Of a stretch of 64,000 bases of DNA, positions 63,814 to 64,000 are shown piece by piece. Every line of letters starts with the position of its first letter. The first letter of the stretch is position 1. A program made the position numbers and the translations under genes. The stretch is from Verrucomicrobiia bacterium (GTDB lineage: Bacteria; Verrucomicrobiota; Verrucomicrobiia; Verrucomicrobiales; DEV007), in the NCBI GenBank assembly GCA_030425385.1, contig JAUIAH010000012.1, positions 121,102 through 185,101 on the forward strand, read 5' to 3'. A model generated the notes under the pieces. It had not been told where the DNA came from, did no database searches, and saw only the letters and a list, made by a program, of their open reading frames with translations.

Positions 63814-63912
63814 ATGAAGACGTTCCTAGCACTGTCAGTAGGTGCCAATCTTCTCTTGGCTTGGATGTTATTGGTGTACTGGTTCAGCGAGAATGTATGT
63901 TTTGGCGGATGA
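63814..63912 (+). CDS. Possible 32-residue membrane peptide
   Basis: ATG 63814 opens a 32-codon frame: MKTFLALSVGANLLLAWMLL, then VYWFSENVCFGG and stop. The peptide is a single hydrophobic helix with a short basic start, as for small membrane proteins or a signal-peptide remnant. No Shine-Dalgarno is seen. Codon evidence is too short to be decisive. The rest of 63743-64000 shows nothing else I can support. Confidence 0.25.
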   Translation: MKTFLALSVGANLLLAWMLLVYWFSENVCFGG

Positions 63913-64000
63913 GTTTAAGTGACTCTGGTCGTCGCTCTAGGTTCGGTTCAAGCCGCTGGCGCGGCAGGTAAGTTTGGAGGCATGGCAGGCTCCTCTAAGG

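Overview
The window is a dense bacterial chromosome segment of moderately high GC, with no tRNA, rRNA, CRISPR or prophage that I can see. The gene content suggests Verrucomicrobiota, perhaps an Opitutae-like lineage. It has secreted CotH/lamin-tail, LamG, TIGR03790 and CRTAC1/VCBS proteins, several with the C-terminal 'xxLExSxxL' style of that phylum. It also has a Ser/Thr kinase paired with an ECF-like sigma factor, a long-form PurF and few Shine-Dalgarno sequences. This placement is inferred from family content; no phylogeny was run.

Layout. 1-7.6 kb: a left-truncated CotH lipoprotein (-) diverges from a LamG protein across a perfect inverted repeat, followed by an amidase and a DUF2891 protein. 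7.6-14.8 kb: a tightly overlapping purine operon, purC, purS-like, purL, purQ, purM, purF. 14.8-15.9 kb: a 31-bp perfect palindrome beside a RAYT/Y1 HUH transposase. 16-24.5 kb: a kinase and sigma factor (-), a PAS histidine kinase and receiver (+), a convergent paralogous receiver (-), and an SDR-ROK-SIS sugar operon (-). 24.6-26.3 kb: a nucleotidyltransferase and recR. 26.3-28.9 kb (-): a VCBS protein, an EEP nuclease/phosphatase and two tatA genes. 29-33 kb: hrpB and an FMN glutamate-synthase-like enzyme. 33-39 kb: divergent TIGR03790 and CRTAC1 proteins. 39-43.6 kb (-): a cNMP-binding protein, an unknown exported protein, smpB, rpoZ and an orphan substrate-binding lipoprotein.

From 43.7 kb to 63.7 kb every gene lies on the + strand: padR, a HAAS-Wzz fusion, dhaK-dhaL, recC-recB-recD-sbcD-sbcC, nfeD, floA, a small membrane protein, and an AraC/MGMT Ada-like protein. 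The purine operon covers FGAR amidation (split FGAM synthase: PurS, PurL, PurQ), AIR synthesis, the committed PRPP step and SAICAR synthesis. The recCBD-sbcDC block joins the two main double-strand-end processing nucleases in one transcription unit.

Most notable: a PadR regulator with a textbook promoter that implies leaderless mRNA and an overlapping repeat operator, coupled to an unusual HAAS-Wzz membrane protein; the palindrome/RAYT pair; a purC with no canonical start codon; a window-wide bias for TTA leucine codons before G; and the recCBD-sbcDC cluster. I do not claim a proven new system. The PadR/HAAS-Wzz pair is the best candidate for something undescribed.
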